From: Desulfitobacterium sp050251735
GTDB taxonomy: Bacteria > Bacillota > Desulfitobacteriia > Desulfitobacteriales > Desulfitobacteriaceae
DNA: 64,000 nucleotides
Direction of reading: 5' to 3'
Assembly: GCA_050251735.1 (NCBI GenBank)
Contig: JBFWMF010000005.1
Location: 1 to 64,000, forward strand
Shown: one piece after another, positions 38,629-47,895 of the stretch
Position numbering within the stretch: the first letter of the stretch is position 1
Layout: each line of letters starts with the position of its first letter
The notes under the pieces: model-generated
The model's input: only the letters and a program-made list of their open reading frames with translations
What the model was told of the DNA's origin: nothing
Database searches by the model: none
Position numbers and translations under genes: made by a program

Positions 38629-39541
38629 AACCTGCCCCTTCCTGATGATAGCGTAATAAACGACCTAGCGTCGCACGCATCTCGGCACGTTCTATTACGC
38701 AATCAATCTGCCCATGGTCCTGATTAAATTCGGCAGTTTGAGCCCCTTCCGGAAGTTCTTTACGCATAGTTTGTTTAATTACCCGAGGCCCGGTGAAACC
38801 AATCAAAGCACCCGGTTCAGCAATATGGATATCCCCTAAAGAAGCATAACTGGCGGTGACTCCTCCAAAGGTAGGGTCAGTTAATACGGAAATATAAAGC
38901 AGGCGCTCGTTTGCCAAGCGGCCTAAAGCTGCACTGGTCTTTGCCATTTGATACAAAGATAGGATGCCCTCTTGCATGCGTGCACCACCGGAAGTAGAAA
39001 AAATAATCACAGGACAGCGTAATTCGATAGCCCGCTCAATGGCCCGAGTAATTTTTTCCCCGGTCACCGAGCCCATGCTACCCATCATAAAATTTCCCTC
39101 ATTAAAAGCCAGTACTACGGGTAATCCTTCGATACTAGCTTTTCCCGTTAAGACGGATTCGGAAACATCGGATTTTTTATGTGCTTCCTCCAGCTTTTCC
39201 TCATATTCAGGAAACCCTAGTGGATTGGTCGTTAATAGTTCACTATCCCATTCTTCGAAGGTCCCTGGATCAATCAGGTGATTAAGCCTTTCCCGAGCCG
39301 GAATCCGAAAATGATAGCTACAGTGGGTGCAAACCCGCTGATTTTCTATAAGGTCTTTATTAAACAGCACGTCCCCACATTTTGGGCATTTTGCCCAAAG
39401 TCCATCAGGCAATTCCTTGCGTGAAGATGTTTGCTCGACGGGCACAGATGAGTAAGCCCGCTCCCCTTCCGCCTGAGGTTTAGGTGGGAGTGAACTGAGT
39501 GTTGCGTATTTGTGTTTTTTACGGAATATATCTTTTAACAT
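38612..39541 (-). CDS. accD: Acetyl-CoA carboxylase carboxyltransferase, beta subunit
   Basis: The 309-residue protein carries the AccD zinc finger (CPKC at 52-55, CTHC at 71-74), then the crotonase-like domain with VVLAFNEGNFMMGSMGSVTG and IIFSTSGGARMQEGILSLYQ. It starts with LKDIFRKKHKY, as usual in Firmicutes. It lies two bases after a small DUF2007-type gene and overlaps accA. Regulation is probably from the promoter at 39853-39881; no clear FapR site was found. Confidence 0.97.
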   Translation of the reverse strand: MLKDIFRKKHKYATLSSLPPKPQAEGERAYSSVPVEQTSSRKELPDGLWAKCPKCGDVLFNKDLIENQRVCTHCSYHFRIPARERLNHLIDPGTFEEWDSELLTTNPLGFPEYEEKLEEAHKKSDVSESVLTGKASIEGLPVVLAFNEGNFMMGSMGSVTGEKITRAIERAIELRCPVIIFSTSGGARMQEGILSLYQMAKTSAALGRLANERLLYISVLTDPTFGGVTASYASLGDIHIAEPGALIGFTGPRVIKQTMRKELPEGAQTAEFNQDHGQIDCVIERAEMRATLGRLLRYHQEGAGYGSTL

Positions 39542-39543
39542 GT

Positions 39544-39744
39544 CTAGCTCCCCATATAGCTAGTGATAATTTCATGGGCTTCTTCCGCTTCTGACTCAGG
39601 TACGAGAATTTCAACCGAAGCGTGATCCCCTAAGTGAGAAGAACCAATGGGACGAAGTTGAACTAGCATTCCTTCGTCACTAAGAGACTTTTTATACTTT
39701 TCAGCAATAGCCTTATTAGGCGCAATATAGATAACGGTCCACAT
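39544..39744 (-). CDS. DUF2007-like putative signal-transducing protein (66 aa)
   Basis: The small protein runs MWTVIYIAPNKAIAEKYKKS then LVQLRPIGSSHLGDHASVEI and ends with EEAHEIITSYM. This alpha/beta pattern, one beta-alpha-beta unit with a conserved terminal helix, is that of DUF2007-type proteins. It is the first gene of the accDA transcript, which suggests a link with fatty acid synthesis control, though none is proven. Confidence 0.68.
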   Translation of the reverse strand: MWTVIYIAPNKAIAEKYKKSLSDEGMLVQLRPIGSSHLGDHASVEILVPESEAEEAHEIITSYMGS

Positions 39745-39852
39745 GGCGAATCCTCCTTGTTCAAAAAGAGAAACATACCCGTTAATCTATGGATATGTTA
39801 AATACCGTTAAGTGTCATTAGATACAAATTTAGTGACCAGTTAATATTTTTC

Positions 39853-39881
39853 ATAATAACACAGGGTTAATTATCTTGCAA
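39853..39881 (-). promoter_or_regulatory. Promoter of the small gene-accD-accA operon
   Basis: On the minus strand TTGCAA (39876-39881), a 17-base spacer and TATTAT (39853-39858) precede the first gene by about 110 bases. The leader is AT-rich. Confidence 0.6.
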
Positions 39882-39920
39882 CAGAGCCTGTCCAGTGTGG
39901 AAACATGGGTTAGATAGGCT

Positions 39921-40409
39921 TTATTCCTTATCGTGGTGATACTTCTTATAGATAGCTTGTTCAACATTTGCGGGAACAAATTCACTGATACTTCCTTCTA
40001 AACTTGCTACCCATTTAATAGAGCTGGAACTTATGAATGAATACTCGCTTTGCGTCATTAGAAAAATTGTTTCAATATCCTTGGCCAGCTTTTTATTCAT
40101 CAGAGCTAATTGGAATTCATATTCAAAATCCTGCATGGCTCTCAGACCACGTATGATGGCACTGGCTCCCCATTCCCTGGCAAATTCAACCGTAAGACCT
40201 TGAAAACCTTTAACCTTCACATGGGGCATATCTTGAGTGGAAGTTTCTAAAAGCTGAATGCGCTCTTCCAGCGAAAAAAGCGTGGCTTTATTGCTGTCCA
40301 CAGCCACCGCAACAATGACCTCATCGAAAAATGCTGTAACTCGTTTAAGAATATCGAGATGTCCATTGGTCACCGGGTCAAATGTTCCGGGATATATTGC
40401 AATACGCAC
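39921..40409 (-). CDS. coaD: Phosphopantetheine adenylyltransferase
   Basis: I place the start at GTG 40407-40409 behind AAAGGAG, giving 162 residues, the normal size; an upstream ATG would add a non-conserved tail. Motifs: YPGTFDPVTNGHLDILKR (nucleotidyltransferase TNGH), GLRAMQDFEYEFQLALMNK, and FISSSSIKWVASL. The enzyme makes dephospho-CoA, the fourth step in CoA synthesis. It follows dnaE by 40 bases on the same strand, so both may share a transcript. Confidence 0.95.
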   Translation of the reverse strand: MRIAIYPGTFDPVTNGHLDILKRVTAFFDEVIVAVAVDSNKATLFSLEERIQLLETSTQDMPHVKVKGFQGLTVEFAREWGASAIIRGLRAMQDFEYEFQLALMNKKLAKDIETIFLMTQSEYSFISSSSIKWVASLEGSISEFVPANVEQAIYKKYHHDKE

Positions 40410-40449
40410 TAGTCCTGCTCCTTTTTCTCTCACTTTTATCCTATCACTT

Positions 40450-43400
40450 TTATATAGAATTGACTTTCCATGCAACATTTCCTTCTCCTAGTATGTTTGA
40501 CAAGTCCTGAACTAATCCCTCTTTATCCTTCACCCAAAATTCGCGTTTTCCTTGTACCAATTTTTTGTCCTCTTCAAAAAAGAAAAAGACTGGGTTAGGG
40601 CCGGAGTATTGTCGAAGCACAGGGAAAATCTCCTCGAGAAGAGGGGTTTCCGCAGAGGGAAAGCGCAAATAGAGTTTCCGGGAAGGAAGTGGTAAGGCGG
40701 GATGCATATTTTCAGTTTGAGCGGACTGCCTTGAATTAGGCAAGGACTTTCTAACCGAGAAATCTTTATTACCAAGAGATTTAGTACGTCCGGCAGCATT
40801 CTCGAGGTCCGTGATTCGTTCTGCAAAAATCTTTCGTTCCTCATCCCGGATATTGTATCTTCCCTCAACTACCACAATCTGATCATCTGTCAGCCGCGCA
40901 CTTTGGGCAAAAATCCTTGGGAATACTAGGACGTCGATTGTTCCGGTCAAATCCTCCAGCACAAAGCTGGCCATCATTTCACCACGTTTAGTCACTGTCG
41001 TACGGTAGCCGGTCACGATTCCCCCCAGAACAACCTTTTTTTCTTCATTCCCTTCGAGACAACTCATAATATCCTCAGAGGTAGCATTCTTCAACTTTGG
41101 AAGCACACTTTCCAGAGGGTGACCACTGAGATAAAGGCCAAGATACTCCTTTTCCATCGCCAAGAGCTCTTGGGGAGGATACTCTTCTACATCAGGAAGG
41201 TCAACCCCTTCATCCACAGAATCACCAAAATCAAATAGAGAAAACTGTCCGCTTTCCTTGTCCTTCTGTCGCTGTTGGGCCATTTCTAGAACGGAATCCA
41301 GGGCCACTAATCCTTGAGCCCTTTGGCAAATTGAACTAAAGGCTCCGGCTCTTAGCAAGCTTTCCAAGACTCGTTTATTCAATACCTTAGCATCCACTCG
41401 AATGCAGAAATCATAAAGTGACGCAAAAGGTCCCTCTTGACGCGCTTCAATAATCTTTTCTACCACATTCACACCCACGTTACGAATGGCTCCTAAGCCA
41501 AAGCGAATCCCCTGACCTTCAATACTGAAGCCGACTTGACTGCATTGAACATCAGGCGGTAGAATCTGAATCCCGCTTTGCCGTGCCTCATGGATATAAA
41601 AGGACACCTTGTCTGCAGAATTCATAACCGTACTGATTAACGCTGCATTAAACTCCAAGGGATAATTTGCTTTCAGATAAGCGGTCTGGTAAGAGATAAA
41701 GGCATAGGCTGTTGCATGGCCCTTGTTAAAGCCATACTCGGCGAATTTTGCCATTAAGTCGAAGATTTCCGCGGCCTCGTGTTCTGTCAGCCCACACTTT
41801 AAGGCACCGGGTATAACCTCTTCTCCCGTGGAGCTTTTCAAACCATAGATAAAGCTTTGTCGCTCTTCTTCCATGATCTCCATTTTCTTTTTTCCCATAG
41901 CTCGCCGCAGCAAATCCGCTCGTCCCAGGGAATACCCGGCAAGGTCTCGAGCAATCTGCATGACCTGTTCTTGGTAGACGATAATTCCATAGGTGCTTTT
42001 GAGGATTGGCTCCAGCTTAGGGTGAATATAAGAGATTGCGCCACCATGTTTACGGCGAATAAATTCCGGAATCTGTTCCATCGGCCCCGGCCGGAACAAG
42101 GAAATCACGGCAATTATATCTTCAAAACAAGAAGGTTTTAGTTCCTTAAGAACATTGCGCATGCCCCCACTTTCCAATTGAAACACGCCGGTGCTGCTCC
42201 CCGTAGAAAGCATCTCATAGGTTGATTGATCATCGAGGGGTAGTTCCTCTAGGTCGATAGTCTCTCTGCGGTTTACCTGAATTTGATGCAATGCCTCTTG
42301 AATAATAGTCAAGTTACGCAGCCCCAAAAAGTCCATTTTGAGAAGACCAACCTCTTCTACCGTCTTCATGGGGAACTGAGTCATGGTAAAGCCCCCGTCA
42401 GAGGTTCTCTGCAAAGGGATATAGGTATCTAAGGCATCCTTAGCAATCACGACCCCTGCGGCATGGGTTGAAAAGTGACGAGGCATACCTTCAAGGGCCC
42501 GGGCTATATCATAGAGCTTTTTGATCTCCTCCTCTTCGACAAGCTTGCCCAAATCAGGGGATACGGTAAGGGCTTTCTCCAGAGTCATCCCTAAATCAGA
42601 GGGGATAGCTTTCGCGACCTTATCCACTCTAGCCAAGGGAATGCCCAGCACTCTTCCGACATCGCGAATAGCTGCTTTGGCTCCCATGGTTCCAAAGGTG
42701 ATGATTTGGCAGACCTTATCCGCACCATACTTCTCCATCACATAGTGGATGACTCGTTCCCGTCCTTCCGGGTCAAAGTCGATATCTATATCCGGCATGC
42801 TCACCCGCTCCGGATTCAAAAATCGTTCAAAAAGCAAATCATGCTGCATAGGTTCTACAGCAGTGATTCTCATGAGGTAGGCTACCATGCTAGCTGCAGC
42901 TGAACCCCGTCCCGGGCCTACGGCAATACCATTTTGACGAGCATACTGGCAAAAGTCCGCGACAATCAGAAAATAACCAGAAAATCCCGTTTGGGCAATG
43001 ACACCCAACTCATATTCTAGGCGTTCCTTCTCTTCTACAGTCTGGTTCGGGTAGAAGCGCGGGAAAGCTTCATAGCATTTTTGTCGCAGATAAGCATCTA
43101 AGGTATAGCCTTCAGGCACCTCAAAGTCCGGAAGAAAATGGTCCCCAAACTTGAAATCCACCTGGCAGCGCTTAGCGATCTCAGCGGTATTTGTCAAAAT
43201 TTCCGGATGTTCCCCAAAGAGAAGATTCATTTCCGCTTCGGATTTCAAGAAAAATTCCTCACTAGAAAAACTCATACGGGAGGAATCGGTGAGATTTTTA
43301 CCTGTTTGAATACAAATCAGCACATCTTGAATAAAGGCGTCCTCTCGGTTTACATAGTGGACGTCATTGGTAGCTACCATGGGGATACCCGTTCTTTTAT

Positions 43401-43977
43401 GTACCTGGAACATTCCCACATTTACACGTTGCTGTTCCTCAAGCCCATGGTCTTGAACCTCTAAGAAAAAGTTCCCTTTACCGAAGATATCCTCGTATTC
43501 CAGAGCGCTCTTAATAGCAGTCTCCAATTGATTATTCAGAATATACTCCGATACTTCCCCGGCTAAACAGGCTCCCAAAGCAATGAGTCCCTGACTATGT
43601 TTTCTCAATATATCCTTATCCACCCGAGGCTTATAGTAAAAGCCATCCACGTGAGCCATTGATACTAATTTAATGAGATTCTTGTAGCCTTCCTCATTTT
43701 CAGCCAACAGCACAAGATGGCGGTTATTATCATCTCGACCCGGCACTCGCTCGGTCCGCCGATGCGGCGCCACATAGACTTCACAGCCAATGATAGGCTT
43801 TACTCCTGCTTTTTTACAGGCCTTATAGAAGTCGATGACCCCATACATCACACCGTGATCCGTGATGGCCACGGCCGGCATGCCAAGCTCGGCTGCCTTC
43901 TGCACCAATTTCTCGACCCGAGCTGCCCCGTCGAGCAGGCTATATTCGGTATGAACATGTAGATGAACAAATGCCAC
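40450..43977 (-). CDS. dnaE: DNA polymerase III alpha subunit
   Basis: The most likely start is GTG 43975-43977 behind GAGGAGG, giving AFVHLHVHTEYSLLDGAARV at the N-terminus (PHP domain) and about 1175 residues; upstream in-frame starts lack homology. The polymerase core has SMPDIDIDFDPEGRERVIHY (catalytic Asp residues, about residue 395) and GFNKGHATAYAFISYQTAYL. Then come helix-hairpin-helix repeats and a C-terminal OB fold (TIDVLVFPRIFAQSARL). It is the DnaE class, not PolC. It acts in lagging-strand or repair synthesis in Firmicutes. Confidence 0.97.
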   Translation of the reverse strand: MAFVHLHVHTEYSLLDGAARVEKLVQKAAELGMPAVAITDHGVMYGVIDFYKACKKAGVKPIIGCEVYVAPHRRTERVPGRDDNNRHLVLLAENEEGYKNLIKLVSMAHVDGFYYKPRVDKDILRKHSQGLIALGACLAGEVSEYILNNQLETAIKSALEYEDIFGKGNFFLEVQDHGLEEQQRVNVGMFQVHKRTGIPMVATNDVHYVNREDAFIQDVLICIQTGKNLTDSSRMSFSSEEFFLKSEAEMNLLFGEHPEILTNTAEIAKRCQVDFKFGDHFLPDFEVPEGYTLDAYLRQKCYEAFPRFYPNQTVEEKERLEYELGVIAQTGFSGYFLIVADFCQYARQNGIAVGPGRGSAAASMVAYLMRITAVEPMQHDLLFERFLNPERVSMPDIDIDFDPEGRERVIHYVMEKYGADKVCQIITFGTMGAKAAIRDVGRVLGIPLARVDKVAKAIPSDLGMTLEKALTVSPDLGKLVEEEEIKKLYDIARALEGMPRHFSTHAAGVVIAKDALDTYIPLQRTSDGGFTMTQFPMKTVEEVGLLKMDFLGLRNLTIIQEALHQIQVNRRETIDLEELPLDDQSTYEMLSTGSSTGVFQLESGGMRNVLKELKPSCFEDIIAVISLFRPGPMEQIPEFIRRKHGGAISYIHPKLEPILKSTYGIIVYQEQVMQIARDLAGYSLGRADLLRRAMGKKKMEIMEEERQSFIYGLKSSTGEEVIPGALKCGLTEHEAAEIFDLMAKFAEYGFNKGHATAYAFISYQTAYLKANYPLEFNAALISTVMNSADKVSFYIHEARQSGIQILPPDVQCSQVGFSIEGQGIRFGLGAIRNVGVNVVEKIIEARQEGPFASLYDFCIRVDAKVLNKRVLESLLRAGAFSSICQRAQGLVALDSVLEMAQQRQKDKESGQFSLFDFGDSVDEGVDLPDVEEYPPQELLAMEKEYLGLYLSGHPLESVLPKLKNATSEDIMSCLEGNEEKKVVLGGIVTGYRTTVTKRGEMMASFVLEDLTGTIDVLVFPRIFAQSARLTDDQIVVVEGRYNIRDEERKIFAERITDLENAAGRTKSLGNKDFSVRKSLPNSRQSAQTENMHPALPLPSRKLYLRFPSAETPLLEEIFPVLRQYSGPNPVFFFFEEDKKLVQGKREFWVKDKEGLVQDLSNILGEGNVAWKVNSI

Positions 43978-44106
43978 TTTGCAATGCCTCCTCTCGAATG
44001 CCATCAACATTATTTTATAGCTTTTCCAGTGCGTAGTCCATTAGTTTTCAATAACAAGCATCTCGAATCTCTCCGACCTTTACTAGTTCATCGATGATAA
44101 TGCAAA

Positions 44107-44134
44107 ATGTGCTAATCACTGCTGATTAGCACAT
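44107..44134. terminator. Bidirectional-looking terminator between ytoI-like gene and dnaE
   Basis: An 11-bp perfect stem (44107-44117 with 44124-44134) is flanked by AAAA on one side (TTTTGC on the minus strand) and by CTTTATTTTT on the other. It lies 40 bases after the stop of the CBS/DRTGG gene. Confidence 0.75.
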
Positions 44135-44173
44135 CTTTATTTTTATATCGGATAAGTTTATGAATTGGATAAT

Positions 44174-45487
44174 TTAAGAAACCTTCTTATCGCCCATTCT
44201 TGCTGTCATGAGAGCTTTAGCTAAGAGCTGATTGTTTGAATACACATCGATTTCAATATTGCAATGCTTCTTAGCAACGAGCAGCAATTTAACAGTTATG
44301 CGTATTTCGGTCCCTACCGGAATCGGTTGGAGTTGATAAAAGGTGAAGTTCTCCGTAATCGCATCCAATCGATACTGCTTACGCAACGCAATATAGCCGG
44401 CCATATTCATCAAGGTCACTAACACACCCGCACTTGCCGAGCCGAACTCATTGATCATGAATCGAGTAACTTCACCCTCAATGGTCAGAAAATCAGGATC
44501 TTCAACATAGCGGAACCCGCTTAGAATCAAATTATCTACAGTTTCACCGAACTGAGGTTGCTTTTGAATCTGTTGATAAGCTTCCAGCACATCCTGCAGG
44601 CTAATGATACCGATTAGAGCTCCTTGATCCACGACTGCAGCAATCTCCCAACCTTCCCAAAGCATGATCCGCGAAATATGAGTTACCGAATCTTCGCGAC
44701 CTACCACATAAGGATTGGGGTTCATAACGTCTACTATAGAAGTATTCATATCCGCACTTGCCACATCAATAGCCGTGAGCATACCGACCACTATCTTGTT
44801 TTCGTCAACGATAGGAAAACGGCTGTGACTGGTTTTTTGCGATAGCTCATGCCAGTCTCCCACGGTACCATCGGTAGTAAGGTAGTTAACATCCTTGACC
44901 ATGATATCCTCAACCAGGATCAACTCTTTCTCAATCAAACGATCATAAAGAGCCCGGTTGATCATAGTGGTCACTGCAAAGGTATCATAAGGGGACTGAA
45001 TTATGGCCAAGTGCTTTTCCTTAGCCAACTGGATAATATCATCTTGAGGCTCAAAGCCCCCGGTAATAAGTAGAGGAGAACCCATTTTTAAGGCCATCAT
45101 CTGTGCATCATGACGATTGCCTACGATACATAAAGAATTTTCCTCCAAGTATCGTTCCATAGCATCTAATTCCATGGCCGCAATCAAGAACTTATTGGGT
45201 GAATTATCTAGACTTTCAAAACCACAGAGAACAATTCCTTCGACAATTTGAGAGACTTCACGCAAGGTTAGATCTTCAATGCGCCGCTCCTTTGCTCCTT
45301 CAATACGTATGGTTCCGACTTTAGGGATGGAACGGACAAAGCCTTTATTTTCAGCTTCTTTAATTGCTCGATAGGCAGTACCTTCACTCACGTCCAGCTC
45401 TTTCGCAATAAAGCGAACAGATACCTTGCTACCTACCGCAAGTCCTTCAATAAAGCTTAAAATTTGTTGATGTTTCGTCTGAGTCAA
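44174..45487 (-). CDS. DRTGG/CBS domain transcriptional regulator, YtoI-like
   Basis: The 437-residue protein (TTG start) has four parts: an N-terminal HTH (QQILSFIEGLAVGSKVSVRF, then DVSEGTAYRAIKEAENKGFV); a DRTGG domain (about 75-185, with CGFESLDNSPNKFLIAAME); two CBS repeats (about 195-310, SRFPIVDENKIVVGML and DSVTHISRIMLWEGWE); and a hotdog/MaoC-like C-terminus (about 330-430). YtoI-type proteins are thought to sense nucleotides or acyl compounds; the ligand is not known. Confidence 0.87.
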   Translation of the reverse strand: MTQTKHQQILSFIEGLAVGSKVSVRFIAKELDVSEGTAYRAIKEAENKGFVRSIPKVGTIRIEGAKERRIEDLTLREVSQIVEGIVLCGFESLDNSPNKFLIAAMELDAMERYLEENSLCIVGNRHDAQMMALKMGSPLLITGGFEPQDDIIQLAKEKHLAIIQSPYDTFAVTTMINRALYDRLIEKELILVEDIMVKDVNYLTTDGTVGDWHELSQKTSHSRFPIVDENKIVVGMLTAIDVASADMNTSIVDVMNPNPYVVGREDSVTHISRIMLWEGWEIAAVVDQGALIGIISLQDVLEAYQQIQKQPQFGETVDNLILSGFRYVEDPDFLTIEGEVTRFMINEFGSASAGVLVTLMNMAGYIALRKQYRLDAITENFTFYQLQPIPVGTEIRITVKLLLVAKKHCNIEIDVYSNNQLLAKALMTARMGDKKVS

Positions 45488-45526
45488 TCGTAACGCTCCC
45501 TACTCTTTCAAGCGATTTCAGACTTT

Positions 45527-45532
45527 ATTATA
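45527..45532 (-). promoter_or_regulatory. Extended -10 promoter before the YtoI-like gene
   Basis: The minus strand reads TGGTATAAT, an extended -10 box, about 40 bases before the TTG start. The -35 region is weak. Confidence 0.5.
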
Positions 45533-45622
45533 CCATAGTTGAAGATCCGAAAGTGATATTCCCTTTCTATTTTGAAAAATAATTGTCGAAATTGCATCTG
45601 TTATATAATGCATTACTATGTT

Positions 45623-45832
45623 CTATTCTTCAGATTGATTTGGCAAAGAGTTTGAATCCTTATTTTTGATGCGCTGCGTCATGATCCCGCCAATTTTTCC
45701 GGCATCCTTCGCCGAGAGGGAATGCCACCCTTTTACACGTACTTGGTCAAGCAAACCCAACTCAGCAGCAATCTCCATCTTCAAATCCTCTAGTAGATCC
45801 GTTCTTCTCAACTTTATATTTTTCTCCTTCAT
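45623..45832 (-). CDS. Small acid-soluble spore protein, SspF-like alpha/beta type
   Basis: The start ATG 45830-45832 shares a base with the preceding TGA. The 69-residue product shows the SASP pattern: LKMEIAAELGLLDQVRVKGW, then HSLSAKDAGKIGGIMTQRI. The motif for the GPR protease (around EIAAELG) and the GGxMxxxI DNA-binding helix are visible. It coats and protects spore DNA, so the host makes endospores. Confidence 0.9.
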   Translation of the reverse strand: MKEKNIKLRRTDLLEDLKMEIAAELGLLDQVRVKGWHSLSAKDAGKIGGIMTQRIKNKDSNSLPNQSEE

Positions 45833-45966
45833 CAAATCGTCCCCCTACTCATACCTTGGCCATCAAAATAAGCACAGAAATGCTTTCTTTCAATGGGTTG
45901 TTGTTTTAAGCGACAGCGACCCTCAAGGTAATAAGAACAATTTGCAGTACAAGGTCTACGTGTCAT
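45832..45966 (-). CDS. Small Cys-rich protein upstream of SASP gene (44 aa)
   Basis: ATG 45964-45966 has AAAGGAG upstream; an earlier in-frame start would cross the terminator at 46003-46034. The product, MTRRPCTANCSYYLEGRCRL, then HFCAYFDGQGMSRG, has four cysteines spaced as in a small zinc or iron site. It shares the TGATG junction with the SASP gene, so the two are co-translated, and a role in sporulation is possible. Family unknown. Confidence 0.68.
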   Translation of the reverse strand: MTRRPCTANCSYYLEGRCRLKQQPIERKHFCAYFDGQGMSRGTI

Positions 45967-46002
45967 GTGAATCAACTCCTTTAGTAAAGTTTCTCCTAAA
46001 CT

Positions 46003-46034
46003 ATAAAAAAAATACCTGCCCAAAATGAGCAGGT
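46003..46034 (-). terminator. Terminator after the metallo-hydrolase gene
   Basis: A 6-bp stem ACCTGC/GCAGGT (46029-46034 with 46014-46019) is followed on the minus strand by ATTTTTTTT. It lies 22 bases after the stop of the gene at 46057. Confidence 0.78.
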
Positions 46035-46056
46035 AACTATGTAATAATTTAAGTTC

Positions 46057-46758
46057 TCAAATCACAAGGGACTCACCCGGCAAAAGAATTTTTCCTTTGC
46101 TAGCCGGAAATTTGCGTTGCAGGAGATCGACAAACTCCGCCGGGTCCTGTTGGATCAAGGGGAAGGTATTGTAGTGCATTGGAATGACAACCTTTGGCCG
46201 CAAAAGGTTTGTAGCATATACAGCTTCCTCTTGCCCCATGGTATAGTTATCCCCGATTGGCAGCATAGCCACTTCCAGAGGGTGTCGACGTCCAATCAAC
46301 TCCATATCACCGAATAAACCCGTATCCCCCGCATGATAAAGCCACTTTCCCTCTATTTGAATCAAAAATCCGCAGGCTACACCTGCATAAGTATAGGATT
46401 CCTCTTCCTCGCGCGGCTCGAACACAGACCCGTGAAGAGCTTGCGTCAAACGGACCGTACCGAAGTTAAAGGTATGTTTACCGCCAATATGCATAGCATG
46501 GGTGTTAGCTCCATACCTTGCACACAAACGTGCCAGTTCAAACACCCCAATGATGGGAGCCCCGGTTTTTCGGGAAATCTCGATGGCATCACCCAAGTGA
46601 TCCGCGTGGCCATGGGAAACTAAAACACCATCCAAATGGGTTAAATCTTCAGGTCCGATATCTGCAGTAGGGTTGCCCTTAAGAAAAGGGTCGATAAGAA
46701 TTCTTCCTTGTTCACCTATGATTTCAAAACAAGCGTGACCATGAAAACGAATTTCCAT
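46057..46758 (-). CDS. Metallo-beta-lactamase-fold hydrolase, UPF0173 (YtkL-like)
   Basis: The 233-residue protein starts MEIRFHGHACFEIIGEQGRI and has the zinc motif SHGHADHLGD at about 48-57, HAGDTGLFGDMELIG, and PMHYNTFPLI near the end. These match UPF0173 enzymes, whose substrate is unknown. The ribosome site is AAGGAG. The gene follows the WecA/TagO-type gene by 44 bases on the same strand. Confidence 0.92.
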   Translation of the reverse strand: MEIRFHGHACFEIIGEQGRILIDPFLKGNPTADIGPEDLTHLDGVLVSHGHADHLGDAIEISRKTGAPIIGVFELARLCARYGANTHAMHIGGKHTFNFGTVRLTQALHGSVFEPREEEESYTYAGVACGFLIQIEGKWLYHAGDTGLFGDMELIGRRHPLEVAMLPIGDNYTMGQEEAVYATNLLRPKVVIPMHYNTFPLIQQDPAEFVDLLQRKFPASKGKILLPGESLVI

Positions 46759-46802
46759 TTAATCAGCTCCTTAAGATACAGTATTGGCTAACTGCGAACC
46801 CT

Positions 46803-47849
46803 TTATTTACTATGTCTTCGGCTCATTGCCGTGAGCAGGGTAGCACGACGCATTAAAATTATTAGAAGTAAAGCAAAATCAGCAATTAAAAGGGCTGCAG
46901 CTAAAATCCAAGAACCCAAAGCACCGAAAACTGCTGCAATGCCAAAGCATCCGCTCATACCATAAAGCAATAGCACAGCTTGGCGTTGACTCAGACCCGC
47001 ATCCAACAACCGATGATGGAGATGCCCTCGATCAGCTTTAGCTATCGAAAGTCCCCTTACCTTTCTGCGAATGATAGCGAAGGTCATATCCGTAAGGGGC
47101 ATTCCCAAAACAAGCAACGGAAAGACCAAGCCTAAAATAGTCGCAGTTTTTAATAAGCCCATGATGGAGATTCCACCAATAATATATCCTAAAAACATAC
47201 TCCCCGAATCACCCATAAATACACGTGCCGGATGAAAATTGAAAAACAAAAATCCTAAAGCTGCGCCAGCCAAGGCTAGAGTTAGATGAGCTTCCGTAAA
47301 CTCATTGATGCGAAACGCCGACCAACAGAGCAATAGGGCCGCTTCAAAACAAATCCCCGCCGCCAAACCATCTAGGCCGTCGGAGATATTCACAGTATTG
47401 ACTAGCCCAACGATCCAAATCACCACAAGAACTAGGCCAAGCCAGCCTAAACCTATGGCTGCGAAATCTAAGGGTTTATCCATGAAGGGAAGGGAAATCT
47501 TGTTCATAGAGAAACCAAAGAAAAGCAGCACAGCAGCTGCCACAATCTGCCAGACCAGTTTTACTAAGGGTCGTAAATTAAATATATCATCAACTACTCC
47601 GACCAGCATAATGATGGTGCTGCCGAAAAACAGGCCCCAAATTCCTCGATCCCAATTCCCCATAAAAATAACCGCAACCCAAAAAGCCGCATAGATGGCA
47701 ATCCCTCCGATGCGGGGAACCGGTGTTTTATGTACACGACGACCGCCCGGATAGTCGATAGCACCCCAGAGTTGTCCTAGCTTCATCGATAGTGGAGTAG
47801 CAAAAATTGCCACGATTAAGGCGATAGCAAATGTCAAAATAAAAGTCAT
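46803..47849 (-). CDS. Undecaprenyl-phosphate N-acetylglucosaminyl 1-phosphate transferase-type protein (MraY/WecA/TagO family)
   Basis: The 348-residue membrane protein has about ten hydrophobic segments. Family motifs: RVHKTPVPRIGGIAI, VGVVDDIFNLRPLVKLVWQI (Asp-Asp), NTVNISDGLDGLAAG (catalytic DGLDG), MGDSGSMFLGYI, and DRGHLHHRLLDAGLSQRQAV near the cytoplasmic loop. It starts cell-wall polymer synthesis by linking an amino sugar to the lipid carrier. The HHRLLDAG motif points to the WecA/TagO branch and not to MraY. Confidence 0.92.
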   Translation of the reverse strand: MTFILTFAIALIVAIFATPLSMKLGQLWGAIDYPGGRRVHKTPVPRIGGIAIYAAFWVAVIFMGNWDRGIWGLFFGSTIIMLVGVVDDIFNLRPLVKLVWQIVAAAVLLFFGFSMNKISLPFMDKPLDFAAIGLGWLGLVLVVIWIVGLVNTVNISDGLDGLAAGICFEAALLLCWSAFRINEFTEAHLTLALAGAALGFLFFNFHPARVFMGDSGSMFLGYIIGGISIMGLLKTATILGLVFPLLVLGMPLTDMTFAIIRRKVRGLSIAKADRGHLHHRLLDAGLSQRQAVLLLYGMSGCFGIAAVFGALGSWILAAALLIADFALLLIILMRRATLLTAMSRRHSK

Positions 47850-47895
47850 TTCTTTTCCTCCAGCATATCAGTAGGGGTATTCCCATCCATCTTAT

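Noticed and set aside
39759..39850. Possible FapR operator before accD
   Set aside because: The stretch has ACTGGTCACTAA-like sequence, but arm spacing does not match the known 17-bp FapR site well enough to call.
40530..40868. Second minus-strand frame inside the dnaE 3' part
   Set aside because: It lies in another frame of the well-supported polymerase C-terminal domain and has no ribosome site.
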